The translations under genes and the position numbers were made by a program. Below the pieces are notes generated by a model. The model had not been told where the DNA came from. It ran no database searches and saw only the letters and a list, made by a program, of their open reading frames with translations. Below are positions 34,257 to 42,871 of a DNA stretch of 52,926 nt, one piece after another. Numbering within the stretch: position 1 is the first letter of the stretch; each line of letters opens with the position of its first letter. The stretch is from MED-G82 sp964342675 (GTDB taxonomy: Bacteria > Pseudomonadota > Gammaproteobacteria > Magnimaribacterales > D2472). The stretch lies in assembly GCA_964342675.1 (NCBI GenBank), contig CAYFFR010000005.1:1-52926 (forward strand), written 5' to 3'.

Positions 34257-34948
34257 TGAGCAAAGCAGCCTATCTTATTTGGAAAAATCAGCATGTAACT
34301 ATAGATGATTTAAAGCATGAATTGTTTAGTAATTTCTGCTCTCAATTTAAAAATCATTTCAGTTCCTTACAATTTAATTTCTTTGATGAAGATGTGAGAT
34401 CAGGCACAGGCCTAATTCAAAGTAATAGGGAGAATCTACCAGATGCATTTATCTTCTTAAAATCAATCAGTTTTTTCGATCAACAATGTGATATTGAAGA
34501 GTATCTCGATGTGCATGTCTTCGAATTTGAAGGATATTTACTGAATGAAAGAAAAGTTCTTTCTGATAAACATAAATCTTTGGGAGACAGAAGCAACGGT
34601 TTTTCTCAAATTGCTTTGATTGATAAAGCAGAAGGTATTTCTGAGTCTAATTTTTTTAGTCACTGGAAGAATGTCCATACCCAAATAGCAATCGATACTC
34701 AGTCAACTTTTGAATATACCCAGAACACGATAGAAAAAGGCCTCAACACTAATAGTAAACAATTTTTGGCTATTGTCGAAGAGAGCTTTCCAATAGAAGC
34801 ATTGGATGATCAAGAGATATTTTATGATTCAAAAGACAACCCTGATCAATTAAAAATGAATCAAGATTTAATGATGAATAGTTGTATGGAATTTATCAAT
34901 TTTAATAATATTGATGTAATCCCAACCAGTCAGTACATAATGGTATAA
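34256..34948 (+). CDS. EthD-domain protein of unknown function
   Basis: 230 residues from ATG 34256, which overlaps the ipdF stop; the longer frame upstream runs through ipdF coding sequence and is rejected. The C-terminal half has an EthD-like dimeric ferredoxin fold signature (QIALIDKAEGISESNFFSHWKNVHTQIA), where the HW-x-x-xH pattern is typical. The N-terminal half may be a second diverged copy. EthD-domain proteins recur in ether and steroid degradation clusters without a settled role. No signal peptide. A gap of 30 bases precedes the next gene. Confidence 0.65.
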   Translation: MSKAAYLIWKNQHVTIDDLKHELFSNFCSQFKNHFSSLQFNFFDEDVRSGTGLIQSNRENLPDAFIFLKSISFFDQQCDIEEYLDVHVFEFEGYLLNERKVLSDKHKSLGDRSNGFSQIALIDKAEGISESNFFSHWKNVHTQIAIDTQSTFEYTQNTIEKGLNTNSKQFLAIVEESFPIEALDDQEIFYDSKDNPDQLKMNQDLMMNSCMEFINFNNIDVIPTSQYIMV

Positions 34949-34978
34949 GATATCTCTCAACACATTTAATAATCTAAG

Positions 34979-35743
34979 ATGAAGACAGCATTAATCACAG
35001 GTGCAGCAAGTGGGATGGGCCGCATAACATCTTTAAGGCTTGCACAAGCTGGTGTTAGAGTAGCTGCATTCGATGTAAATGAATCGGCACTTGAAGACTT
35101 AAGATCTCAATCTAATAATATTTCAACATATGTTTGTGATGTTTCTTCAATCGACCAGGTAAAAGAAAAAGTATCTCAGGCAAGAGAGGATTTAGGAGCT
35201 ATTGATAGACTGACACATGCTGGAGCTATTATGCCCTTAGGTAAGATAAAGGATTTACCTGCTGAAGAAATCAATACACTTATGCGAATCAACTATGAGG
35301 GTACCGTAAATATGGTATCTCAAATCCTGCCTAAAATGCTTGAAAGTAATTCGGGTCAAATTATTTTATTTGGTTCAATTGCTGGAACATGTCCAGAGAG
35401 GTTTATGGGTGCATATTGTGCAAGTAAAGCCGCTGTTAATATGTATGCTGAGATCTTATCTAAAGAATTAGAAGATACAAGTATTAGGGTCTTATTGGTA
35501 TGCCCAGCAATAACTAACACCCCGCTGATGAGATTTGTAAATGACGACAATTCACCAGGGTCATTAAAACAAACTATGAAAGAGGGCAAACTCAATGATC
35601 CTGAAGTAGTCATTGACTCAATTGAGAAGGCTATAAAAGGGAATAAGTTAATATGCTATCCAACACCAGATGCTGTTTATGCCACAAGAATTAGAAGATT
35701 TTTTCCCAATTACTGGTGGAAATTAGTTTCTAAATTTAATTAG
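34979..35743 (+). CDS. Short-chain dehydrogenase/reductase, substrate unknown
   Basis: 254 residues. NAD(P)-binding TGAASGMGRITS, a THAGAIMP variant of the NNAG motif (Thr-His replaces Asn-Asn), and catalytic Ser/Tyr/Lys in FGSIAGTCPERFMGAYCASK. The C-terminus ends in an aromatic-basic stretch (RIRRFFPNYWWKLVSKF) that could touch the membrane, as in some steroid or lipid dehydrogenases. It may be a hydroxysteroid dehydrogenase, but nothing in the sequence fixes the substrate. It stands between the EthD gene and the P450. Confidence 0.8.
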   Translation: MKTALITGAASGMGRITSLRLAQAGVRVAAFDVNESALEDLRSQSNNISTYVCDVSSIDQVKEKVSQAREDLGAIDRLTHAGAIMPLGKIKDLPAEEINTLMRINYEGTVNMVSQILPKMLESNSGQIILFGSIAGTCPERFMGAYCASKAAVNMYAEILSKELEDTSIRVLLVCPAITNTPLMRFVNDDNSPGSLKQTMKEGKLNDPEVVIDSIEKAIKGNKLICYPTPDAVYATRIRRFFPNYWWKLVSKFN

Positions 35744-35799
35744 CTAAAAATACGTTATTAGTGCTTATGGTTATTAGTTAATTAATATACAATCTAATA

Positions 35800-37152
35800 A
35801 TGAATGATGTAGTTTCAAACGTCCCAGATAACAGAAATTTAGATTTATTTCCCGGCGAGTATGGCCTTCCTTTCCTTGGCAAAACAATTCAGCTAGTTAA
35901 AGATACAGTTGCACTTTGCTACGATCATTATAAGAGGTTTGGACCAGTTTCTAAGTTAGACATTGTTCGGGGTCAAAGAGTCCTGATGTGTTTAGGGCCT
36001 GAGTTTAATGAAGCAGCATTATTCGATAAAGATGGGAGCTTTAGTTCAGCCGCGGGATATGCTGGATCATTGGGTACTCTATACCCTGATGGAATGCTCA
36101 TAAGAGATAATGCAAAACATAAGAAGACAAGACGGGCTTCTCAGCCAGCATTTAAAACAGATGCATTGAAATCCTATGTAGATTTATTAAATCCTATTCA
36201 ATCAGAGCGAATTAATGAATTGCCTGTAGATGAGGAATTCTTTTTTTATGATGCTATTCAAGAGACCTTAATGGATGTGGCGGCTAGGGTTTTTATTGGG
36301 CTGGATGAGAAGAGCCATGAAGCACAAATGCTACATAAAATTTTTTCAAATATTAATAAAGGTTTGATTACACCATTGCCCTATAACTGGCCTTTTTCTA
36401 CTTTTAGAAAATCTTTAAAAGCTAGAGAGAGCCTTAGAGATTTTTTAACAAAAAAAATACCTGAAAGACGAGGAGCTGACTCTGTAGACATGTTTACTCG
36501 ATACTGCAATGCAAGAGACGAAGATGGTAACTATCTAGAAAGTGAAGATATTGATGGCCATATAGCTTTTTTACTATTTGCTGCATTTGATACTACAACT
36601 AGTGCTCTGACTAACATACTTTATTATTTAGGTATCCATCAAAATTGGCAGGAAAAAGTCAGAGAAGAGATCTATTCTGTTAATGTTGACACTCCAACTT
36701 TTGATGATGTTGCCAAAATGCAATTAACTGAATATGTTTTTAATGAAACTTTAAGATTCTACCCCTCAGTTATGATGCTTAACAGAAGAACCACTAGAGA
36801 AGTTAAAATTGGTGAATATAATCTTCCTGCAAATACGGTGATTATGCTTAGCCCTCCTTTTACTCATAGAATGAAAGAATGGTGGGACAATCCAGAGCAA
36901 TTTGATCCGATGCGATTTTCGCCTGAAAGAGCAGAGCACAAAAGGCATGGTTTTAGCTATATTCCATTTGGTGGAGGTGCTCATAAATGCATTGGAATGC
37001 ATTTTGCACTTCTTAACGCTAAATTATATTTATTTAGGTTGTTAAAAGATTATAAGGTTGTTTTAAGAGATAACTACAACCCTAGATTTCAACACGTTCA
37101 TTTACCTAGACCAGCAGATAAGCTTCCTATGACATTGAAAAGAATTTCATAA
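35800..37152 (+). CDS. Cytochrome P450
   Basis: 450 residues. The heme-thiolate loop is FGGGAHKCIG with Cys397; the I-helix oxygen motif is AAFDTTTSAL and the ExxR helix is NETLRFYPSV. There is no N-terminal membrane anchor. The opening GEYGLPFLGKTIQLV and the heme loop resemble the CYP26/CYP120/CYP51 side of the family more than CYP125/CYP142, the known sterol side-chain oxidases of Actinobacteria. A role on a steroid, terpenoid or retinoid is plausible given the cluster, but unproven. No ferredoxin is adjacent. Its stop overlaps hsaD (TAATG), so it is expressed with the meta-cleavage genes. Confidence 0.9.
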   Translation: MNDVVSNVPDNRNLDLFPGEYGLPFLGKTIQLVKDTVALCYDHYKRFGPVSKLDIVRGQRVLMCLGPEFNEAALFDKDGSFSSAAGYAGSLGTLYPDGMLIRDNAKHKKTRRASQPAFKTDALKSYVDLLNPIQSERINELPVDEEFFFYDAIQETLMDVAARVFIGLDEKSHEAQMLHKIFSNINKGLITPLPYNWPFSTFRKSLKARESLRDFLTKKIPERRGADSVDMFTRYCNARDEDGNYLESEDIDGHIAFLLFAAFDTTTSALTNILYYLGIHQNWQEKVREEIYSVNVDTPTFDDVAKMQLTEYVFNETLRFYPSVMMLNRRTTREVKIGEYNLPANTVIMLSPPFTHRMKEWWDNPEQFDPMRFSPERAEHKRHGFSYIPFGGGAHKCIGMHFALLNAKLYLFRLLKDYKVVLRDNYNPRFQHVHLPRPADKLPMTLKRIS

Positions 37153-37958
37153 TGCTACCAAAGGGCAATTTCTGTGAATTAAAATCAGGCTTTAAATTCC
37201 ATTATCATGATTCTGGAAGCGGAGAAGTAGTTTTATTCTTGCACGGGAGTGGAACAGGCGCTTCTGGATATACAAATTTTAAAAATAACATTGGTTCTTT
37301 TGAAGATGCTGGTTTTAGAGTTGTCGTTATAGATCTACCCGGATATGGTTTTTCTGATAAACCTGATAATGCCATTTATTCAATGGAATTTTTTAATACT
37401 CTTATTTTAGAATTTTTAGATAATTTAAAAATTTCAAAATGTTCCATTGTTGGAAATAGTCTTGGTGGCGCTCTAGCTATGGGCTTAGCGCTGAAGAGAC
37501 CTAGCTTAGTAACAAAATTAATTTTAATGGCTCCAGGAGGTCTTGAGGATAGAGATGCGTATGACAACATGCCAGGGATTCGCAAGCTTATGGATGATTT
37601 TTTAGGAGGTGAAATGAATCAAGAAAAAATTGAAGGTTTGCTTCGATTATTTCCTTATAATTCAGATTTAGTTACATCAGATTTAGTAGAAGATAGAATG
37701 GAAATACTCCCACTAATGAATCAACAAGTATTAGCGACCATGGATATCCCTAATCTGTGTGCAGATCTTAAAGATAATAATATTCCAGTTTTAGCCTTTT
37801 GGGGAGCTAATGATCAGTTTATACCTTTATCTGGTATCGAAAAAATTACATCTCTGTTTACCCATGCACAAGTAATTGTTTATAGCAGATGCGGTCATTG
37901 GGTTATGATTGAAAGACCAGATGATTTTAATCAGCACTGCATCAATTTCCTTCAATAA
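37152..37958 (+). CDS. hsaD: Meta-cleavage product C-C hydrolase (HsaD/TesD type)
   Basis: 268-residue alpha/beta hydrolase of the meta-cleavage product hydrolase group. Oxyanion motif LHGSGTGASG, nucleophile Ser103 (GNSLGG), acid Asp221 (WGANDQFIP) and base His249 (RCGHWVMIE). HsaD splits 4,9-DSHA into DOHNAA, which leads to HIP, and 2-hydroxyhexa-2,4-dienoate. BphD and DmpD are close relatives, but HsaC and the HIP genes in the same run make the steroid role the best reading. Six bases separate it from the hydratase. Confidence 0.88.
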   Translation: MLPKGNFCELKSGFKFHYHDSGSGEVVLFLHGSGTGASGYTNFKNNIGSFEDAGFRVVVIDLPGYGFSDKPDNAIYSMEFFNTLILEFLDNLKISKCSIVGNSLGGALAMGLALKRPSLVTKLILMAPGGLEDRDAYDNMPGIRKLMDDFLGGEMNQEKIEGLLRLFPYNSDLVTSDLVEDRMEILPLMNQQVLATMDIPNLCADLKDNNIPVLAFWGANDQFIPLSGIEKITSLFTHAQVIVYSRCGHWVMIERPDDFNQHCINFLQ

Positions 37959-37963
37959 AGTTA

Positions 37964-38752
37964 ATGAGCAAGAAACATAATGCTTTAATTGGGAAAGAAC
38001 TCTTTCAATCATTGCGAAGCTTTAAAACTATTCCGCCCATCACCACAACATATCCAGAGATTTCAATTGATGATGCATATGAGATATCTAAAAGCTTCCT
38101 CGATCTAAGAATTGCAGAAGGAGAGAAGCTCATAGGTAAAAAAATTGGGGTTACGAGCAAGGTAGTGCAAGAAATGTTAAGTGTTAATCAGCCAGACTTT
38201 GGTTTTCTCACAGATGCTATGTATTTAGAGAATCAAGCTTCATGTTCAATTTCAAAATATCTTATTCAACCAAGAGCAGAAGCTGAAATAGCTTTTATTC
38301 TTGATGATGATCTTCATGGTCCAGGTATAAGTAGAGCTGATGTTATAAATGCAACAAAATGTATCAAGCCATGCTTTGAGATTGTTGATTCAAGAATTGT
38401 TGATTGGAACATAAATATTGAGGATACCATTGCTGATAATGCATCCTGTGGCGTATTTTGTTTAGGAGACGAATCATTAAGTCCTATTGGTATAGAGCTT
38501 GATCTAATTGAAGCCAAAGTATTTAAAAATAATAACCTGATTTCATCGGGTTTAGGTTCAGCAGTACAAGGGCATCCTGCTGAAGCAGTTGCTTGGTTAG
38601 CAAATACATTAGGAAAATATGAAATTCCATTACTAAAAGATGAGATAATTTTATCAGGCTCATTGGTTCCTTTAGAACCAGCATGCCCAGGAGATAAATT
38701 TAGAATGGAATTAAGTGGCTTAGGTTCGTGTGAAATAAATTTTGTATCATGA
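37964..38752 (+). CDS. hsaE: 2-hydroxypenta/hexadienoate hydratase (HsaE/MhpD type)
   Basis: 262 residues of the fumarylacetoacetase-like hydratase family. Conserved parts: GKKIGVTSKVVQEML, PDFGFLTDAM, PRAEAEIAFIL (metal-binding acidic residues), CIKPCFEIVDSRI and DNASCGVFCLG. It adds water to the dienoate released by HsaD, giving 4-hydroxy-2-oxohexanoate for the aldolase. The stop overlaps the next start (ATGA). The same enzyme type works in phenol and phenylpropionate pathways, so the substrate is assigned by context. Confidence 0.9.
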   Translation: MSKKHNALIGKELFQSLRSFKTIPPITTTYPEISIDDAYEISKSFLDLRIAEGEKLIGKKIGVTSKVVQEMLSVNQPDFGFLTDAMYLENQASCSISKYLIQPRAEAEIAFILDDDLHGPGISRADVINATKCIKPCFEIVDSRIVDWNINIEDTIADNASCGVFCLGDESLSPIGIELDLIEAKVFKNNNLISSGLGSAVQGHPAEAVAWLANTLGKYEIPLLKDEIILSGSLVPLEPACPGDKFRMELSGLGSCEINFVS

Positions 38753-39675
38753 ATAAGATTAATTGCGCAATCATTGGATCGGGAAATATAGGCACAGATC
38801 TGATGTTTAAGATTTTAAATTTTTCTAAACAACTTAATCTACTTGCTTTGATAGGAATTGATCCAGATTCTGAAGGTTTAGCTTTAGCAAAATCTAAAAA
38901 CATTAATGCTTTTGATGGAGGTTTAGAGGATTTTATCAAGAGTGATCTTTATTCAGGCACTAAGATATTTTTTGATGCAACTTCTGCAGGAGCTCATAAA
39001 CATCATCATGATTTAGTTACTAAAGATGGTAAACAAATGATTGACCTAACACCTGCTGCAATCGGTCCTTATTGTGTTCCTGTTGTAAATATGGAATCTC
39101 ATCTTGATTCCATTAATGTAAATATGGTGACCTGTGGCGGTCAAGCAACAATACCTATGGTAGCAGCAGTTAATCAAGCTTCAAAAGTAAGATATGCAGA
39201 AATTGTTGCGTCAGTTTCATCTCGTTCAGCTGGACCAGGGACTAGAGCAAATATTGATGAATTTACACAAACGACGGCATTAGGAATTGAAAAGGTAGGG
39301 GGAGCTGATATTGCCAAAGCTATTATTATTCTAAATCCTGCTGAACCACCCTTAATAATGAGGAATACAGTTTTTACCCTTTCAGATCATGAAGAAGAAG
39401 ATGTTATCAAATCCAATATTCAAGATATGGTGTCCAGAGTACAAAAATATGTTCCAGGTTATAGGTTAAAACAAGAAGTTCAATTTGAACGATTTGGTTC
39501 AAATAACCCCTGTAAGATACCTGGCCATGGCGAATTTGAGGGTATTAAAACATCAATTTTTCTTGAGGTAGAAGGCGCTGGACAATATTTACCTAAGTAT
39601 GCTGGCAACCTTGATATTATGACTTCAGCAGCACTTGGAACAGCAGAAGAATTAGTTGATAGAAAATTTACGTAA
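38749..39675 (+). CDS. hsaG: Acylating acetaldehyde/propanal dehydrogenase (HsaG/MhpF type)
   Basis: 308 residues. NAD-binding IIGSGNIGTDLM, catalytic Cys129 (VNMVTCGGQATIP), and the SSRSAGPGTRANIDEFT segment of the MhpF/DmpF family. It converts the aldehyde made by the aldolase to acyl-CoA; in steroid degradation this is propanal to propionyl-CoA. The enzyme forms a channelling complex with the aldolase encoded immediately downstream. It overlaps hsaE by four bases. Confidence 0.93.
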   Translation: MNKINCAIIGSGNIGTDLMFKILNFSKQLNLLALIGIDPDSEGLALAKSKNINAFDGGLEDFIKSDLYSGTKIFFDATSAGAHKHHHDLVTKDGKQMIDLTPAAIGPYCVPVVNMESHLDSINVNMVTCGGQATIPMVAAVNQASKVRYAEIVASVSSRSAGPGTRANIDEFTQTTALGIEKVGGADIAKAIIILNPAEPPLIMRNTVFTLSDHEEEDVIKSNIQDMVSRVQKYVPGYRLKQEVQFERFGSNNPCKIPGHGEFEGIKTSIFLEVEGAGQYLPKYAGNLDIMTSAALGTAEELVDRKFT

Positions 39676-39682
39676 GCGAGAT

Positions 39683-40696
39683 ATGAAGAAGATTTACATT
39701 CAAGACGTCACGTTAAGAGATGGCATGCATGCTATTAGACATCAGTATGGCCTAGAGCATGTCTATAAAATAGCGCAAGCTCTTGATGAAGCAAAAGTTG
39801 ATGCTATCGAGGTTGCACACGGGGATGGACTCTCCGGCTCATCATTCAATTATGGTTTTGGTGCACATACTGATAAAGAGTGGATTCAAAAAGTTGCCGA
39901 AGTTCTACAATACTCAAAATTAACAACACTAATTCTTCCTGGTATCGCAATTAAAGAAGACCTCCAGTGGGCATGGGATATGGGAGTGCGCTCAGTTAGA
40001 GTTGCAACTCACTGTACAGAGGCAGATGTTTCAAAACAACATATCGAGTTTGCAAGAAACTTAGGTATGGATACAGTAGGGTTTTTAATGATGTCACACA
40101 TGAATTCACCACAGGGCCTAGCAGAACAAGCAAAACTAATGGAATCCTATGGAGCTGAATGTATTTATGTTGTTGATTCAGGCGGTGCTTTAAATATGGA
40201 TGATGTAAAAGACAGATTTAAGGCTTTTAAAGATATTCTAGAACCTAATACTCAAACAGGTATGCATGCACACCACAATCTTTCATTTGGAGTAGCCAAC
40301 TCAATTGTTGCTGTTCAGAATGGCGCCGATAGAATTGATGCTAGTTTAGCTGGTATGGGTGCTGGTGCAGGCAATGCTCCATTAGAAGTTTTTATTGCAG
40401 CTATAGATAGAATTGGATGGGAGCATGGAACTGATTTATTTAAGCTTATGGATGCAGCCGAAGACCTTGTAAGACCTCTTCAAGATAGACCTGTTAGGGT
40501 TGATAAAGAAACTTTAACTCTTGGATATGCTGGGGTATATTCTTCATTTCTTAGGCATGCTGAAGCCGCTGCAGAAACCTATGGATTAGATACTCGAGAT
40601 ATATTAGTAGAGTTAGGGAAGCGAAAAATGGTTGGTGGTCAAGAAGACATGATAGTTGATGTAGCTTTGGATTTAAAAAAAGATAATCCTAGTTAA
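39683..40696 (+). CDS. hsaF: 4-hydroxy-2-oxovalerate/hexanoate aldolase (HsaF/MhpE type)
   Basis: 337 residues from ATG 39683, eight bases after hsaG; a TTG 27 bases earlier is in frame but would overlap hsaG and adds unconserved residues. DRE-TIM metallolyase features: QDVTLRDGMHAIRHQ at the N-terminus (catalytic Arg and metal Asp) and GMHAHHNLSFG (two metal histidines). It cleaves 4-hydroxy-2-oxohexanoate to pyruvate and propanal and passes the aldehyde to HsaG. Confidence 0.93.
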   Translation: MKKIYIQDVTLRDGMHAIRHQYGLEHVYKIAQALDEAKVDAIEVAHGDGLSGSSFNYGFGAHTDKEWIQKVAEVLQYSKLTTLILPGIAIKEDLQWAWDMGVRSVRVATHCTEADVSKQHIEFARNLGMDTVGFLMMSHMNSPQGLAEQAKLMESYGAECIYVVDSGGALNMDDVKDRFKAFKDILEPNTQTGMHAHHNLSFGVANSIVAVQNGADRIDASLAGMGAGAGNAPLEVFIAAIDRIGWEHGTDLFKLMDAAEDLVRPLQDRPVRVDKETLTLGYAGVYSSFLRHAEAAAETYGLDTRDILVELGKRKMVGGQEDMIVDVALDLKKDNPS

Positions 40697-40699
40697 TTT

Positions 40700-41575
40700 A
40701 TGAAAATTGGTATGACTTTACCTGTCATGGAGCCTGGGTTGGATCGAGACTTACTTAAATCATGGACAGAAAAAATTGAAGCAGGGCCATGGTCAAGCAT
40801 AGCGCTAGGAGAGAGAATAGTCTTTGATAACCCAGAGTTTATATCAACCCTTAGTGCCATAGCAGCTTGGACCAATAATATTGAAATCATTTCTACAGTT
40901 TCAGTTTTAACCATGCATGATCCAGTTCTATCAGCTAAGCAATTTGCTACTATTGATGTGATATCAAATGGCAGATTGACTTTAGGTGTTGGAGTGGGGG
41001 GCAGAAAAGAAGATTATGATTCGATTGGTGGACTATGGAAGGATCATAAATGGCAACGACTATCAGAATTTGTTGGCATTATGAAATCAGTTTGGAATGA
41101 TTCTTATGAACTTAAGATTGGTCCGAAACCAGTTCAAGAAAACGGACCAGAAATTTTATCGGGTGCGTTAGGCCCCAAGTCAATTAAGAAGGCTAGTGAA
41201 TTTTCTTCTGGCTTAGCTGGATTTACATTTAATGCAGACCTTCAAGAAGTTAAGGATATGAAAGTTATGGCAGATGAATCATTTCTCAAGAGTGGTAACA
41301 AAGAGCCAAGATTAATAACCAGCTTTTGGTTTGCTTTAGGAGCAGATGCCAGGGCTCAGATGAGAACTCATCTTCAGAGATATTTAGGATGGATGGGCAA
41401 GGATATTGCTAATGAGCTTTCTAATACCGCGGGTTTTTGTGGTTCCATCAATGAGCTTAAAGATTTTATTCGAGAGATAAATCAGGCAGGTATTGAGGAA
41501 ATTTTATTGGTGCCAACCTCAAAAGACCTTGACCAACTAGATGCACTAGTTAATTTGTTTGAAAAAGAAAAATAA
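40700..41575 (+). CDS. Luciferase-like flavin-dependent oxidoreductase (LLM class)
   Basis: 291-residue bacterial-luciferase-like TIM barrel: IGMTLPVMEP at the start, ALGERIVFDNPEF, ISTVSVLTMHDPVLSAKQFATIDVISNGRLTLGVGVGG (a long family block) and ILSGALGPKSIKKA. The fold uses FMN or F420. Members include monooxygenases and F420-dependent dehydrogenases. It lies three bases after hsaF and 24 before the Rieske gene, so it probably acts in the same pathway, but its reaction cannot be read from the sequence. One idea is that it replaces the missing HsaA step. Confidence 0.8.
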   Translation: MKIGMTLPVMEPGLDRDLLKSWTEKIEAGPWSSIALGERIVFDNPEFISTLSAIAAWTNNIEIISTVSVLTMHDPVLSAKQFATIDVISNGRLTLGVGVGGRKEDYDSIGGLWKDHKWQRLSEFVGIMKSVWNDSYELKIGPKPVQENGPEILSGALGPKSIKKASEFSSGLAGFTFNADLQEVKDMKVMADESFLKSGNKEPRLITSFWFALGADARAQMRTHLQRYLGWMGKDIANELSNTAGFCGSINELKDFIREINQAGIEEILLVPTSKDLDQLDALVNLFEKEK

Positions 41576-41599
41576 AAGATTTATTGCTAGAATACAGTC

Positions 41600-42004
41600 A
41601 TGGAAAAAGAGTTAATTGCACCAGAATTACCTGTTCAGCGAAATCCAAGAAATAGTGATCTTTTAAAGGGGTGGCATGAGGTTGCTAAATCAGAAAATAT
41701 TGAGGTAGGAAAATCAGTATCAATTGAAGATTTTGCTACACAATTGGTGATTTGGAGGGGAAATGATAAGCGCTTACGAGCATTAGATTTATATTGCCGA
41801 CATATGGGCTGTTCTTTAGCTACTGGTGAAGTTGATGAGAATGGTATTAGGTGTCCGTTTCATGCTTGGCGATGGGATGAAGCAGGAAACTGTGATGATA
41901 TTCCGTATGCAAAATCTATACCCACTAAGGCTGTAACAAGAACTTGGAAAATAAAAGAAGACAATGGATCAGTTATGGTTTGGTTTGACCCATCTGATAT
42001 ATAA
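41600..42004 (+). CDS. Stand-alone Rieske [2Fe-2S] protein, KshA N-domain-like
   Basis: 134 residues forming one Rieske domain. Cluster ligands are Cys66 and His68 (YCRHMGC) and Cys85 and His88 (CPFHAWRW). The surrounding text (LDLYCRHMGCSL, CPFHAWRWDEAGNC, IPYAKSIPTKAVTRTW, VMVWFD) is that of the oxygenase subunit KshA, not of a typical Rieske ferredoxin. The protein stops where KshA would continue into its catalytic domain. The next gene encodes a KshA-like catalytic domain without cluster ligands. The two could form a split oxygenase, or this could be an electron carrier to it. Confidence 0.85.
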   Translation: MEKELIAPELPVQRNPRNSDLLKGWHEVAKSENIEVGKSVSIEDFATQLVIWRGNDKRLRALDLYCRHMGCSLATGEVDENGIRCPFHAWRWDEAGNCDDIPYAKSIPTKAVTRTWKIKEDNGSVMVWFDPSDI

Positions 42005-42022
42005 TATATACAGGAGAGTGTT

Positions 42023-42868
42023 ATGAGCGATTTACCAGATAGATTCCCAAGGGGTTGGTTTGTATTAGGCCATCAAAGGGACTTTGAAGCTAACAAGGAG
42101 AGAGCAATATATGCTTTTGGAAGAAAACTTCTTGTGCGAAGAGATGAATCTGGAAGCATCCATCTTGATCCGGGCAATGGTGAGAAATGGCCTATTCTTG
42201 AAAAAAATCATATGCTTATGTGTTGGCATGATGTTGAGATGAGCGATCCAGATTATGAGCCTGAACGGATTGATGCTTGTTATTCTAATGATTGGTCAGA
42301 TTATGGAATGACAAATCTATTTATTAAGAATAATTGTAGAGAATTAATTGATAATATGGCAGATAAAGGTCATTTTGGGCCAGTACATCAAGCGCCTTTT
42401 GACAGGTTCTGGAATGAAGCTAAAGATCATACTTATACTCAAGAAATGACAGCAGATAGTCCTATATTAGGAGGAGACTTATTCTCCAAAGCTACTTATG
42501 AGGGCCCTGCATACATGACAACTTATATGAGTGCAATACAAGATGGTCACAAGGTTGAGAGTCGCTTATTAGTATCTCATTTACCTGTAACTTTAACCTC
42601 TTTTCAAATTAATTTTGGTTGTATGGTTAAAAAGGTCCCTGGTATGTCAGACAAGGATGAAAAGGATTTTATCCAAGGCTACATTGACGCCAATGTATTT
42701 GCTTTTGGACAAGATGTATCGATATGGGAGAACAAAATTTATATTCCTGATCCAGTAGTATGTGATGGAGACGGTCCTTTACATAAGCTAAGAAAATGGT
42801 ATGGACAATTTCTTGTAGATCGGGCCGATGTTCCAAAGGGGCTGGATTTAGAAAAAAGAGAATTCTAG
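42023..42868 (+). CDS. kshA: KshA-like oxygenase catalytic domain lacking the Rieske cluster site
   Basis: 281 residues. It opens like KshA (RFPRGWFVLGHQRDF, FGRKLLVRRDESG) but at residue ~48, where CRHMGG...CPFHDWRW belongs, a short linker (DPGNGEKWPILEK) leads to MCWHDVEMSDPDY, the strand after the cluster domain. About 55-60 residues, including all four ligands, are missing. The mononuclear iron site is intact: Asn111, bridging Asp114, His117, His122 and Asp231 (GQDVSIW). It has its own ATG with AGGAGAG upstream, 18 bases after the Rieske gene. Together the pair would carry out 3-ketosteroid 9-alpha-hydroxylation; the reductase is not in the window. Confidence 0.85.
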   Translation: MSDLPDRFPRGWFVLGHQRDFEANKERAIYAFGRKLLVRRDESGSIHLDPGNGEKWPILEKNHMLMCWHDVEMSDPDYEPERIDACYSNDWSDYGMTNLFIKNNCRELIDNMADKGHFGPVHQAPFDRFWNEAKDHTYTQEMTADSPILGGDLFSKATYEGPAYMTTYMSAIQDGHKVESRLLVSHLPVTLTSFQINFGCMVKKVPGMSDKDEKDFIQGYIDANVFAFGQDVSIWENKIYIPDPVVCDGDGPLHKLRKWYGQFLVDRADVPKGLDLEKREF

Positions 42869-42871
42869 TTC

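Noticed and set aside
41995..42025. A frameshift or stop artefact breaking one kshA gene in two
   Set aside because: The second gene has its own ATG and ribosome site and repeats the N-terminal KshA strands; the missing cluster region cannot be restored in another frame.
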